From contig CAZFEC010000014.1 of NCBI GenBank assembly GCA_964517435.1, forward strand, positions 1 through 62,223: a DNA stretch of 62,223 nt, read 5' to 3'. Below, one piece after another: positions 62,086-62,223 of the stretch (position 1 is the stretch's first letter; each line of letters opens with the position of its first letter). This DNA is from BS150m-G50 sp964517435. Its GTDB lineage: Bacteria > CAIWAD01 > BS150m-G50. A program made the position numbers and the translations under genes. The notes under the pieces were generated by a model that searched no databases, was not told the origin of the DNA, and saw only the letters and a list, made by a program, of their open reading frames with translations.

Positions 62086-62223
62086 ATGAGATACTTCTAC
62101 TTCTCAATCATAGCTTCAGCACTCTTAATGGTGATCATTGCGAAGTGTACATCTATATCATTGGTGGATGCTGGAACGACCGAAGAAGAGAGATTCTGGG
62201 CATTCTACAAACTCAGCGACAGT
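62086..62223 (+). CDS. N-terminus of secreted protein, cut by window edge
   Basis: ATG at 62086, open for 46 codons to the window end. MRYFYFSIIASALLMVIIAK is a typical signal peptide, followed by CTSISLVDAGTTEEERFWAF. The cysteine after IIAK might be a lipid attachment site but Lys at -1 is unusual. No ribosome site is obvious. Low GC, like the first genes of the window. Confidence 0.45.
   Translation, partial: MRYFYFSIIASALLMVIIAKCTSISLVDAGTTEEERFWAFYKLSDS

Overview
The window looks like a chromosomal segment of an uncultured, flagellated, Gram-negative bacterium of the FCB superphylum (Bacteroidetes/Fibrobacteres-like and neighbouring candidate phyla). The main evidence is four large secreted proteins ending in type IX secretion (T9SS) type-A sorting domains with the PNPFN signature (genes ending at 1366, 26339, 28651 and 33221). 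Supporting evidence is two signal-peptide lipoproteins and a flagellar export/regulation operon. I cannot name a genus. Most of the window is high in GC. The first ~4.8 kb and the last ~300 bp look clearly lower.

Layout. 1-4742: two secreted proteins. The second is a degenerate M6-like peptidase behind a textbook sigma-54 promoter with two upstream palindromic sites. A convergent TPR-AAA+ sigma-54 activator (4814-6664) is the obvious candidate regulator. 6943-12569: acyl-CoA dehydrogenase, GAF/HD-GYP signalling protein, malic enzyme-phosphotransacetylase fusion. 12702-24020: a consensus promoter with a structured leader, then a housekeeping run: metallo-hydrolase, VOC protein, rho, rpmE, DUF1385 protein, prfA, prmC, rnr, pyrF, PilZ protein, pyrE, metallo-hydrolase. 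24036-33825: cyclophilin, three consecutive secreted peptidases (S8, M14, C25) with sorting domains, TPR lipoprotein. 33829-38518: queG, UbiA prenyltransferase, ferredoxin, geranylgeranyl-reductase-like flavoprotein, cysS. 38597-46273: MarC, two GNATs, rpmB on the minus strand, a large TPR protein, aldo/keto reductase, thioredoxin, TlpA-like lipoprotein. 46599-51000: secreted phospholipase-D-like protein and a sensor kinase. 61682 down to 50997 (minus strand): flhB, flhA, flhF, small membrane protein, fliA, small charged protein, HDOD, GAF-PAS-DHp protein, AMIN/TPR membrane protein, small protein, GAF-DHp protein. The right edge holds a 38-codon ORF with a strong Shine-Dalgarno and the start of a secreted protein.

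The most striking signal is not a gene. The 8-mer GTGATACA (complement TGTATCAC) occurs 35 times by my hand count, against roughly 1-2 expected. It is scattered through genes of every function, in both orientations and in every reading frame that avoids a stop, with consensus YGTGATACAW. This resembles a DNA-uptake-sequence or HIP1-type genome-wide motif that I do not recognise from any described system. Two copies form an inverted pair between genes, as uptake sequences often do when they double as terminators. Other items to check are two histidine-kinase-like proteins with an H-box but no ATPase domain in the flagellar operon, a UbiA-ferredoxin-GGR lipid cassette, and several palindromic repeat elements between genes.
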